Below are positions 11,161 through 20,064 of a stretch of DNA of 64,000 nucleotides, one piece after another. How positions within the stretch are numbered: position 1 is the first letter of the stretch; each line of letters starts with the position of its first letter. The notes under the pieces are model-generated. The model did no database searches, was not told where the DNA came from, and saw only the letters and a program-made list of their open reading frames with translations. The stretch comes from Yarrowia lipolytica (Eukaryota; Ascomycota; Dipodascomycetes; Dipodascales): positions 1,240,001 to 1,304,000 of the forward strand of contig NC_090775.1 of the NCBI RefSeq assembly GCF_001761485.1, in the 5' to 3' direction. The position numbers were made by a program, and so were the translations under genes.

Positions 11161-11249
11161 ATTTTCGGTTGTATTTGCGTTGTATTTTCGGTTGTATTTG
11201 CGTTGTATTTTCGGTTGTATTTGCGTTGTATTTTCTGTTGTATTTCGTG
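11161..11249. repeat. 23-bp tandem repeat, about 3.8 copies
   Basis: Copies of ATTTTCGGTTGTATTTGCG plus TTGT start at 11161, 11184 and 11207, with a decayed copy at 11230. Confidence 0.85.
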
Positions 11250-11254
11250 TTTTC

Positions 11255-11370
11255 TTTTCCCCCCATTTTTTCCCGATTTTTCATTTTTCCCGATTTTTCC
11301 CGATTATTTCTATTCTTTTTATTCTTTTTATTCTATTTTCGACATTTACTCTTTTTTCGATTTTAAAATT
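11255..11370. repeat. Pyrimidine-rich tract
   Basis: The plus strand is nearly all T and C, with repeated CCCGATTTTT and ATTCTTTTT words. It is a rough inverted counterpart of the purine tract at 11554-11685. Confidence 0.7.
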
Positions 11371-11553
11371 ATTATTCAGATACCCCGACTTGCTCGTATG
11401 ACCTCTTCTGGTGTCCAACATGATGACAAGCTCTGGCGATCACACCGTCATACTCTGACGTATATCGCGCACAGACGCCTGCATTGGACCCGTTTAGAGC
11501 TTGTGGAGTGCGGCAGCAAAGCAGCAAGTGCTAGCCGCCGTTGAGCAAGAGGT

Positions 11554-11685
11554 TGAGAAAATCGAAAAAATCGGGGAAAATGGAGAAAATTGGAGAAAAT
11601 TGAGAAAAATCGAAAAAATTGAGAAAATCGAAAAAACTGAGAAAAATCGAAAAAACTGAGAAAAATCGAAAAAACTGAAAAGGGG
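11554..11685. repeat. Purine-rich GAAAAATCGAAAAAACTGA repeat tract
   Basis: The plus strand carries irregular copies of GAGAAAAATCGAAAAAACT. The last copies are about 19 bp apart. Confidence 0.75.
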
Positions 11686-11973
11686 GACCATAGACTGCGG
11701 ATGATTATGGAAAGGGGGCAACCAAGGAATATCCCAACGATTGAATGATCTTACAGTCCTGATATGTTGCAGTATGTTGCAGTTTATTGTAAGTACTCGT
11801 CTCGACTGTAACTTGACTGGAAGTCTGGACATGATATGCGAGTACTTGTACCGACTTAAACTGCGAGTGTGGTTATTTCGTTTGAAGTTTCCGAGTCTTC
11901 TCAATCTTCTCTTACTTCTTAAACATTGGCACTGGCATGGACGGATCGACGGTATCAATGCTGAGCAAGTCGG

Positions 11974-12037
11974 CAAGTCGAAAAGTCGAAAAGTCGAAAA
12001 GTCGAAAAGTCGAACCGTCGAACCGCCGAACCGTCGT
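11974..12037. repeat. 8-bp tandem repeat (AAAAGTCG, then AACCGTCG)
   Basis: About eight head-to-tail copies. The last three share an AACCG variant. Confidence 0.8.
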
Positions 12038-12377
12038 CTGGATTCGGAAGAGTACTTTGGCATGGATTCTCGGAGTGATGGGTTTGGTACAGACACTTCA
12101 ATCGATTGTCACTGGTGACTGAGAAGACCTGGTCGTATTGTGCTCTACGCACTTCCGACTGGACAGATACCACAGGGAGAACAAAAGTCTCCTACTTGAA
12201 GCGCAAGTACTCATTGTTCAAATACACCGGGATCGAGTGAAAGGAGTGGATACTACGTACCCTTCTCCGACTCGTTGGTGCCATTTCTCTACCTTGTCTT
12301 CTTGACTGTAAGAACGGCGCTTCAGGCCATCTACTACCTACTTGTAGGGGCAATAGTGTCGTTTTCTCTTACCGAGG

Positions 12378-12483
12378 GACTGTTTCATTGAGATGATCTT
12401 CAGTTCCTAGGACTGCTTCATTGACATCTTCTCTAGTTCCTGATAACTGCTTCATTGATATCTTCTCTAGTTCCTGAAACTGC
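12378..12483. repeat. Minisatellite, 3 copies of about 33-37 bp
   Basis: Each unit reads roughly ACTGCTTCATTGA, a variable centre, then CTAGTTCCTGA. Units begin near 12379, 12412 and 12446. Confidence 0.8.
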
Positions 12484-12847
12484 AAGTAAAAAACACACTG
12501 GTACAAGTACAGTACGATACTTGTAGTTTAAGAGTCAGGATGGTTTCAGCTGGAAGCAACTAATCCTCACTTGATATTGCCAGACTGACAATATGTTGTA
12601 ACCACATGTCGACATGACCGTTGTTGGCTGTGAACAAGACGAGGAGTCATACAATCAATGTTCTAAGATGTACACTTTGAAGACAACAATCGTCTACTGC
12701 CACCGTATACTTGTAGAGCTTCATCTCAGTCATTGCCTATTCACTTGTAGTATCGTACACCTACAGTGTATTACCTATATCGTCTAAAATACATATTTAT
12801 AAATTACTCCATTCTGCGTGGCGGAGAGTCATGTCTGGCCTCCACCT

Positions 12848-13588
12848 CTACTGGGAAAATCGGGCCTGTCGGGCCTTGATCTTCTCCTCGTCCACAGTAG
12901 CAATTTTCACGCCGGGCTTGAGACCGTTCTCGCTCTTATTGTAGGGGTGGGCTGTGTTCTTGTCCTTGGCGGACACGGACTCTCGTCGCACCTTGCCGCT
13001 CTCCTTTCGTCGGCCCTTGGCCAAGGTGTCCAGGCCCTTGTCCAGCGACAGGTCGTTCGTGGCGACGGCAGTCACTCCGAATCGCTTGATTCGCTCCAGC
13101 TGTTTTTCCAGCTCGGCGATATCTGCGTCGTTGTCGCCGGTCGCAAACCGCTTCTTTCGCTTGATCTGCTTTTCCAGATCCTCAATTGCCTGCTTCTGCT
13201 TGTCCTCATCGGAAAGCTCCACAACCGTCTCCTCCACGTCGTCTTCCACGGTGATGGCTTCGGTGGAGGTCGAGGGAGTCTCCTTGGTAGCAGCAGCAGC
13301 AGCAGCAGCAGCAGCATCAGCAGCAGGAGCGGACTCCTCGGTCTTGGCAACCTCAATCACCTCGGGAGCAGTCGCGGTGGCAGAGGAAGTCTCCTCCACG
13401 GCCGCGTCGACGGCTGCGTCGGCGGCAGCACCAGCCTCAGCGGTGGCCGCCGCCTTGTCGGCCGGGATGGCCTTGTCGGCCTCCTCTAATCGAGCCACCA
13501 GATCGGCCTTGTTGCCGGAAACAGCCAGGCCCCGGGCCGACAAAAGCTCCTTGAGCTCGGCCACTTTTTTGCTGGAATAGTCGGACAT
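12848..13588 (-). CDS. THO1: SAP-domain mRNP protein, THO1/SARNP homologue
   Basis: A 246-residue protein. Residues about 5-38 form a SAP domain (KKVAELKELLSARGL, then GNKADLVARL), which binds DNA. The C-terminus carries the SARNP/Tho1 RNA-binding signatures: KQKAIEDLEKQ-type helices, two KRFG/KRF motifs, and a tail ending KIKARQARFSQ. A long Ala-rich, acidic linker lies between. THO1-type proteins bind nascent transcripts and aid mRNP assembly and export with Sub2. A CAG/GCT codon run (13290-13315) encodes part of a poly-Ala stretch and is a likely length polymorphism. The ATG at 13588 is chosen over an upstream in-frame TTG. Confidence 0.82.
   Translation of the reverse strand: MSDYSSKKVAELKELLSARGLAVSGNKADLVARLEEADKAIPADKAAATAEAGAAADAAVDAAVEETSSATATAPEVIEVAKTEESAPAADAAAAAAAAATKETPSTSTEAITVEDDVEETVVELSDEDKQKQAIEDLEKQIKRKKRFATGDNDADIAELEKQLERIKRFGVTAVATNDLSLDKGLDTLAKGRRKESGKVRRESVSAKDKNTAHPYNKSENGLKPGVKIATVDEEKIKARQARFSQ
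13290..13315. repeat. Trinucleotide (CAG)n run inside THO1
   Basis: Consecutive CAG on the plus strand encodes poly-Ala on the minus strand. Confidence 0.85.
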
Positions 13589-14042
13589 GATGGATAGGTG
13601 GATGTGCAAGTGTGCGGGTCGAAAGTCGTGCTTCAAGTCGTGTTTCGACAGTCGTGTCGAGACCTGAAACTTAGTGTGCTGCAGCTACAGTAGGGTGTGG
13701 GTGTGAACTTTTCACCCCAAACCAAGAGCGCGTTTCAGACCTACAAATAGTGCCGGGCAATCGACAGACTCAAACAATGAGCTGACTCAACAACTGGTTG
13801 GACCGGTCGTGTTACCGACTCCGTCTCGCACTCACAAGCCGCGTACTCTGCTTCGTACATGGTGACTCCAGTCGCTAAAACAAAAGCCAAAATACACACT
13901 ATCCACCCACCCACCTTGTCTTCCCCAACCTGACACAGTTAAAACATGTTATTTATGTATATATAAGTTAGATATCGGGATTGGTAGATATGTTGGGGGT
14001 ATTGTGATTGTGTGTGTGTGTGTGTGTGTGTGTGTTGTGTGT

Positions 14043-14088
<46 letters not shown>

Positions 14089-14226
14089 CCCGTTGAAGCC
14101 TAGACTGTCAACAGAGTCACACGCTAGCCCATAGTCTGCAGTCTCTGACCCACACCTAAATAGCCCGGAACCATGCAGTCTACCCATACTGATGTGGGTA
14201 CAGGTCTCGAGCTTCAGTTCTGGTGG
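13589..14226. other. Intergenic between THO1 and the BCAS3-like gene
   Basis: It contains a long (TG)n microsatellite and otherwise no gene. Confidence 0.55.
14009..14087. repeat. (TG)n dinucleotide microsatellite
   Basis: TG repeats run from 14009 to 14087, broken only near 14035-14044. Such tracts can form Z-DNA and vary in length. Confidence 0.9.
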
Positions 14227-16257
14227 TTACGCAACTATTTGCTTGCCGACCAACGCCTGCTCGACTTGACTGACATTGAGAAGCAAACCTGAGTCTGCAG
14301 ACTCGGGGGTGGCCAACTCGGAGTCTCGGTCGCTCTGGTGAGAATCTGAGTCCAGCCCAGGAGCATCGCTGAACACCTGGCCCTTGTAGTCGTACTCTTC
14401 AATGTCCAGCTCTCCAAACATTTCCACCTCGCCGGTACCGCATCCAAAATCGAGAGGACAGTAGTCAATGGGCCCTCCAAAGACATTGAACTGTGGCGAC
14501 TCTGAAGGGACCTTCTCGTGGCCGTTGGAGCCCACTGCGTACGTCGACTGCATCGTTCGCTTGTTGCTGTGGAAGTAAGGGTATGGAGAGCACGTTTCAA
14601 GCTCGTAGACAGACAACGGGTCGACGGCTGTAAGTAATGCTTTTCGCTCAGCCGAGATCCGAGCGTTAGCAGCTTCCTGAGTCTCACGCAGCGCGTTCAA
14701 CACGCTGTTTTGGCCAGAAATACCGGAAGGGCTGTGAAAGCCTCGACTCGAGGGAGGAGTGGCCGAGTTGTGAACAGATGACGCACAAGAAGGAAACACC
14801 GAGGAGGCATTGGAGGTGGACACAGGAGTGGAGAAAGACACGGGAGTTGGAACCTGTTTTGTCTCTCTGGTTGGCTCTGCACTCTCAAGAGGGAAGACCC
14901 ACTCGTGATTCACACTTCCGGAGGCCTGATTGACAGAAACAAGTCTGTTGCCTCTCAAAAGCAGCACACTCGATTCATCGCTACAGCTACTGACTCCCTG
15001 GCGAACTCCAGACAGTTTCCACAGCTTGGCCTCCTCTGAGTAAAACGGATACTCCATGTTTCTCTGGAACCAGTGCAGAGAGCCCTGCTTGGCGTTGACG
15101 ATACCCAGACCACCAGAGGTGGTCCAGATGATGCCACCAACCCGGGCGGGCGTCTTTCCGCGCTGGTGCTTCGAAATCAGATTCACCTCCTTGTCTGCAA
15201 ACGTGAGATCATAGGTGAATACGTGTTCACCATTGTGAGAGGCTGTGGCAATGGACAGATCGTAAGGTGACAGAGAGAGGAAAGATAGACCAGACGGGGG
15301 AGAAAAAGAGCACATTTCTTTTCCAGTCTGAAGATCTATCACGGTTACGATGGGCGGCTTTCGACCCAGAAGGTTCCACGATCGCATACTCAGGCCTGCC
15401 TTGGAGGTGGCGGTGTTGGGCTGCGACGACTCGTAGCCCCAGTAGTACCGGGAGCCTGCTGCGACCAGCGACTTGAGCGACGTGGCGGCCGTCATTGAGA
15501 GTGACTCAAGCACTCGCTCCAGCAGAGGTCCTGGAGGAGGAAGACCCACGGGGGTCAGCACCCCGTCGAGATCGGGAGCATCACGACAATACGCCAACCA
15601 TCTGCCTTGAAGATCCAGCAAGGGAGCCGAGTGTGGGAACGGAGGCAGAATGCTGGATTCGCGCTGCTTCTGAGCCGCTGCAGGCTGAATCTGTGTTGTT
15701 TGTACCTTTGCAGTGCCGGTGATTTCGGTCAGTTCGAAATTGGGTCGCTTGTACACAAAAAACTCGCCTGTAGGAGCGGTCAAAACAAGATAACGAACAG
15801 CTTGGTTGACTGTATAGCTATCTGGCGTTTTGACAGGTCCTTCCATTGTGTGTACTAGACTCAGGGTCTTTGTGTCGTAGACGTTGATTTGGATCGTCTT
15901 CTTGAGTCGCACTTGCACCACTACTTCGGTTGAGTCGAGGGCATGTAGGCCCACCACCGTTCCTCCCTCTGTTTCCACGGTTTTGCATGTGCTCAGCAAG
16001 TACGTGTTGCCATCGGTGCAGTTCCAGATCTGCAGCGTGTCGCGCTGGGTGTCGCAGATACACACCAGGTTGCCGCCCTGTCCCACCGAAGTCAGGGGTC
16101 CCGCCTTGTAGGACGAGCTACCGAAGGTGAAGTCTTGGGTGCTCAGGCCCACCTTGATGGGCTCGGGGTCAGCGCCGGCAATTCCCTTGGTCCAGTCGGC
16201 GACTCTTCGTAGCGCGTCTGTCTGGAACGCTTTGGGGGTCGTTTTGTGTACTGACAT
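14227..16257 (-). CDS. BCAS3-like beta-propeller protein
   Basis: A 676-residue protein. The first ~450 residues look like a degenerate WD40 propeller: VGQGGNLVCICDTQRDTLQIW, then KTIQINVYDTKTLSLVHTMEG, then FLSLSPYDLSIATASHNGEHVF. A HQRGKTPARVGGIIW segment follows, similar to the HRGxTxAxVxxIxWS block of BCAS3 and its fungal relatives. The C-terminal third is Ser-rich and disordered, with a VDPLSVYELE motif and a final acidic stretch. In animals BCAS3 acts with PHAF1 at phagophores and is related to phosphoinositide-binding PROPPINs; the yeast role is unknown to me. The ATG at 16257 is chosen; the frame stays open upstream only to a TTG at 16422. Another WD40 family is possible. Confidence 0.5.
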   Translation of the reverse strand: MSVHKTTPKAFQTDALRRVADWTKGIAGADPEPIKVGLSTQDFTFGSSSYKAGPLTSVGQGGNLVCICDTQRDTLQIWNCTDGNTYLLSTCKTVETEGGTVVGLHALDSTEVVVQVRLKKTIQINVYDTKTLSLVHTMEGPVKTPDSYTVNQAVRYLVLTAPTGEFFVYKRPNFELTEITGTAKVQTTQIQPAAAQKQRESSILPPFPHSAPLLDLQGRWLAYCRDAPDLDGVLTPVGLPPPGPLLERVLESLSMTAATSLKSLVAAGSRYYWGYESSQPNTATSKAGLSMRSWNLLGRKPPIVTVIDLQTGKEMCSFSPPSGLSFLSLSPYDLSIATASHNGEHVFTYDLTFADKEVNLISKHQRGKTPARVGGIIWTTSGGLGIVNAKQGSLHWFQRNMEYPFYSEEAKLWKLSGVRQGVSSCSDESSVLLLRGNRLVSVNQASGSVNHEWVFPLESAEPTRETKQVPTPVSFSTPVSTSNASSVFPSCASSVHNSATPPSSRGFHSPSGISGQNSVLNALRETQEAANARISAERKALLTAVDPLSVYELETCSPYPYFHSNKRTMQSTYAVGSNGHEKVPSESPQFNVFGGPIDYCPLDFGCGTGEVEMFGELDIEEYDYKGQVFSDAPGLDSDSHQSDRDSELATPESADSGLLLNVSQVEQALVGKQIVA

Positions 16258-17854
16258 GATCCGTTGCGGGGTTAGCGGTGGTTCTGGGGCGGAGGCTCTT
16301 GATTGAGAGTGTGTTGATGGAGCGTTGTTTTTGCGCGGGTTGTGCGATGTTGTTGGTGTTTGTTTTTTTGCGGGCTTTGCGGGTTTTTCGAGGTTTTTTT
16401 TTTGCTTGTCTGTGTTTTCCAATTGGCGGAGAAAAGGTCGAGTGGTCGTGTCGAGAGGGCCGTATGAAATGTTGCTGGGTCCGTGTTTTGGAGGTTGTGT
16501 GAGGTCTTGTATCAGGCTCTAGAGATTACCTGGCTTTGTTGGGAGTTTATGCATCACGTGGAGATAACCCAAGCTTAAAGTTGGTGCGGTGCAATTGCTC
16601 AAACTATGCGTGATAACGTGGGACCGGAGCGTATTTTTGCAGTGGCAAAAGAAACGTCGAAACACAGCATATAAGTTGCCAAATCCGAAGAAATGCCCAA
16701 GGCGCAAGAGTAGACACCCAAGACCGGCCGCGGGGCAGGTGCAACGAGACGGAAAGAAAGCAACGGCCGTTACAAACCGCCCCCAACAGGAGAATTTGCT
16801 CACTCGATGGTTGCAACCGTTAGGATATTTTCGACTGTACCCCACATTCAAAATTTAGACTGGAGTTGCCCCCCTTTGCAGAGCCAGCATCAGAGAATAG
16901 AGACGGTGGTGCGACTGTAGCAACGGAGAGAGAGAGTGTTGATGGTCAGAGTGAAATACTGCGTTATGATTGGGGATTGTTTGTGGGTGGTTATTAGTAC
17001 GATACTGGTAGTGTTGGTACGATACTGATACCGTATGTACTATGTTATACTGTCACGATACTGATACTGTAGGATACTGCTATAGCGGTATGGTGCCAGT
17101 ACGTAGATCCTGGCACGACCTGACGTGGACAGAGCAAAGTTGAGTGAGCATTAGAGCGTACGATCACGAGTATACAAGTACAAGTACAGTATGTATAGTA
17201 CGGTGGAAAGACGGCGAGTGTGGTGCGGGTACCGTACGTAGGATATGATAGTCGTATAGTATCGCACTCGTACTGGTCATCTGACTTGGTTGCTCTCTCA
17301 CTGCAACAGTAGACGAGTACAGTATGTACATACAGAAGATAGGCCCTGTATGCACTGGAGCACGACGTCCGTCTGGAGAAAAAAGCTACAATACACCTCA
17401 GAGACCGACAGTACTCGTTCCACCGTGCCACTTGACGTACCACGCCGATACGAGAGGTATGTATGACTATGTCCCGTCCAAATTAACATGCAATCAACAT
17501 GCAATTAACATGCACTCGGCCTTGCCTCTTTGGTGCAACAGCCACAGGTGGTAATTAAACTTCTTTATCGCGTGCTGGTGCAGCAGAAACAAAGCCGCCT
17601 GACTTTGCCCCTCCAAAGCCCTTGGTATCTATCTACCGGTACAGTAGCTAACTTAGGCCCTCTTCCGACACGTGATAACTTATCTTCTTCTGGAACCACC
17701 CTCTTCACCTGCGTTCCCTTCTCTTCGCCTTCCTCACCCCGTGCGCCCTTCACCGCTCCACTCTCCCCCCTCTGTAACATCTATCGCCCCATTTAATCCC
17801 CATTCAATCCCCACCCTACACCGTGGTCACGCTCGCCCCCTGACAAGCGCAAAG
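16258..17854. other. Divergent intergenic region
   Basis: A 1.6 kb region between two genes transcribed away from each other. It holds a cluster of GATACTG words near 16998-17090, a three-fold AACATGCAAT-like repeat near 17485-17515, and many GTAC-containing words. No ORF is convincing. Confidence 0.5.
16998..17090. repeat. Cluster of GATACTG heptamers
   Basis: GATACTG occurs at least five times within about 90 bp, often preceded by GTAC or CAC, at irregular spacing. Confidence 0.7.
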
Positions 17855-19993
17855 ATGGACAAAATCAAACCGGATAAAACCAAGAACAGCGCGGCAAAAC
17901 CGACCAAGCACACAACGTACTTTCTCACGGCCGACTGCCCGAAATCCCACTCCACCACGACCGTCACCAAGGTGTCCCATCTGCCCCAGGAGTCGCCACA
18001 CGTGCCGCTCAAACCGTCCATGAGCTGCGACTCGGTCGACTCCTTCTTCTTCTCCGACGTTTCAGTAATCAGCCGCGCAGAGGTGGACGGAGAACACAAG
18101 CAGGAAGACACAGACTCGGCCGTGCAAGACACGTCGACCGAACAACCAGACCCCAACATTACAGCCACCAATATGGAGGAAACCTCAGATACCTCATACG
18201 AAACTAGAGTCCATCCCTCGTCCTCCAACTACTCACACTCCACCACAGGTTTAAACTACCCTCTCAACATGCACCCCCACCTCAAATCTCTCTCGGTTGT
18301 GTCGTCCAAACCAGCATCCCTGCTGTCCATGGACAGTGCGTCCTCAAGCCCCCGACTGGACGCCTCGGATAACCTCCTGTCCGAAACCCTGCTTTCTTCC
18401 GACGACGACGAAAGCGAAGGAGGCACACGGGTCGAGCAGCGAATGCCCCAGTTCATCATGCCTACCATCCCTCTCACGTCCCGACGACCATTCACAGAGA
18501 CGGGACTACGACTCGGAAAACTCAGAGTCATGGTTGCAGGTCAACGACACAGCGGCAAGTCCGCTCTCATCCGCTCCTTTGTGCAACAGTGCAAGGATAT
18601 CGTCTACGTCGACGCCGCTGCACCCATCGTGACACCGCTGCCACGCTCCAAGGCGGCACGCAACTTCCATGAACCAGTCATGTGGGAAACACAGGCGTCC
18701 ACGCGACCTACCCCCGTGTTTGAGACAATGTCTCCAGGAACCGTCTCCGAGTCGTCCACTCTGACGGCAACAGACAACTCCACTTCGACCCTAGACTTCA
18801 ACATCTCCTTTGTCGAATGCTCGCAACACTCGGTGGACTGGCTGGACCATGCTATCGCGTATCTGGAGCAGCAGCTTCAGCGCACCTCCCAGATGATCAA
18901 CCCCATGAGCCCAAACTGCTCCAAGATCATGATGACGTCATCGGGCATGGATAACGTCGACGCTTGCTTGTTCCTGTTGAGTAAGCCTCCTGACGCCGAG
19001 CAGCTGGAGCAAATGCGCATTCTGTCGTCGTATGTGCCCCTTATCCCGCTGGTTTCGAAATCAGACTCGCTCAGCGACCGCAAGCTGGCTGCTCTGAAGC
19101 TGCGCATTCTGCGAGACCTCGAGAGAGAAGGTATTCAGCCGTTTGCCTTTGACTTCTCGGTCTCCGACATTTTGTCCGTTTTCGAAGAATCGGACTTGTT
19201 GTCTTCAGACGATGATGACCAGCAACAACCAAGGCAGGCGCAGTCGCTTGCTACTCCGCTCATTCGCCGGTCCACAACCCCTCAGTTTCCCTTTTCCGTG
19301 TCCGCTGTGGCTGAGTTAGAGCTGGACGCGTCGGTGCTCATGAACCCCAATTACACACCCAAATTGGTGACTTCGGACCTGGATATGCTTTGCGGACAGC
19401 TCTTTTCCGAGAAAGGAGCTTCTTGGCTGCGCTACAAGTCTGGCCAGCAGTTTATCTCCTGGGCTGTCACAATGCAGCAGGCTGTGACCCTGCGTGGCGT
19501 TCGGCGCGTGGCTCACGAGCCCGTACCACAATTCTATATTCCAGAGTTTGTGGTGTCACCGGTTGCCGTGCCACTAACCATTGATCACAACCTGCTAGCA
19601 AATCAGAGTACAGTTGACTGGATTTCGCACTTGAAAACCGAGTCTGGCGTTCTGGTTCAGGTGACCGAGAGCCGAGGGCCTGCCTACAACTGTCTGGGAT
19701 GCCAGAAGTACTCACACTCGATTTCCAATGTGGATCCCCTGGAGCTGAAGCGGCACTTCAAACTGCTGAACAAGCTTGTCAGCTGGGCGTGCAAGGCGCT
19801 GAGCTACACCATTGGAGCTTCTCTGGTGGTCAAGATGGTCACCGTGTGTATGCAGGGCGAGTTGTATGCTCCCCCGCCACCTCCACAGACGGTGTCCAAA
19901 GAGGGACCTCTGAACGACGCGGCACAGATGCTCTGTCGAGTGTTTGAAAATGTGAGTCGCGAGCTGATGGCTGTAGCCGATTTTACCTTTTAA
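17855..19993 (+). CDS. Septin-like P-loop GTPase-fold protein, probably catalytically degenerate
   Basis: A 712-residue protein. Residues 1 to about 220 are Ser/Thr-rich and acidic. A septin-like G domain follows: KLRVMVAGQRHSGKSALIR, with the P-loop at about 229-236. At the switch II position there is VECSQHSVDWLDHAIAYLEQQ, resembling the septin WxxIxxYIxxQ helix, but a DxxG (G3) motif is not visible. PLIPLVSKSDSLS near residue 395-405 matches the septin AKAD-type G4. An acidic insertion and a conserved-looking C-terminal domain follow. Fungal genomes encode such septin-G-domain proteins outside the core septins. Loss of G3 suggests nucleotide binding without normal hydrolysis (inference). 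The ATG at 17855 is chosen; upstream in-frame sequence begins with GTG. Confidence 0.6.
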   Translation: MDKIKPDKTKNSAAKPTKHTTYFLTADCPKSHSTTTVTKVSHLPQESPHVPLKPSMSCDSVDSFFFSDVSVISRAEVDGEHKQEDTDSAVQDTSTEQPDPNITATNMEETSDTSYETRVHPSSSNYSHSTTGLNYPLNMHPHLKSLSVVSSKPASLLSMDSASSSPRLDASDNLLSETLLSSDDDESEGGTRVEQRMPQFIMPTIPLTSRRPFTETGLRLGKLRVMVAGQRHSGKSALIRSFVQQCKDIVYVDAAAPIVTPLPRSKAARNFHEPVMWETQASTRPTPVFETMSPGTVSESSTLTATDNSTSTLDFNISFVECSQHSVDWLDHAIAYLEQQLQRTSQMINPMSPNCSKIMMTSSGMDNVDACLFLLSKPPDAEQLEQMRILSSYVPLIPLVSKSDSLSDRKLAALKLRILRDLEREGIQPFAFDFSVSDILSVFEESDLLSSDDDDQQQPRQAQSLATPLIRRSTTPQFPFSVSAVAELELDASVLMNPNYTPKLVTSDLDMLCGQLFSEKGASWLRYKSGQQFISWAVTMQQAVTLRGVRRVAHEPVPQFYIPEFVVSPVAVPLTIDHNLLANQSTVDWISHLKTESGVLVQVTESRGPAYNCLGCQKYSHSISNVDPLELKRHFKLLNKLVSWACKALSYTIGASLVVKMVTVCMQGELYAPPPPPQTVSKEGPLNDAAQMLCRVFENVSRELMAVADFTF

Positions 19994-20064
19994 TAGATTT
20001 ACGAGAGGCAATTAAGGGGTACCACTTGTACCACCAATAGGGGATCTTTACGTTTAATACATGA

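Larger units (their letters stand above)
10552..12847. other. 2.3 kb repeat-rich intergenic region
   Basis: It lies upstream of the RRM gene and downstream of THO1. No protein-coding gene is supported; the frames found (up to about 200 codons) translate the simple repeats. It holds four kinds of tandem repeat, listed separately, and a CACGTG at 10795-10800. Confidence 0.55.

Noticed and set aside
11494-12096. A 200-codon minus-strand frame
   Set aside because: It only translates the purine and 8-bp repeats (FSIFSIFSIF and RLFDFSTFRLFD) and has no conserved segment.
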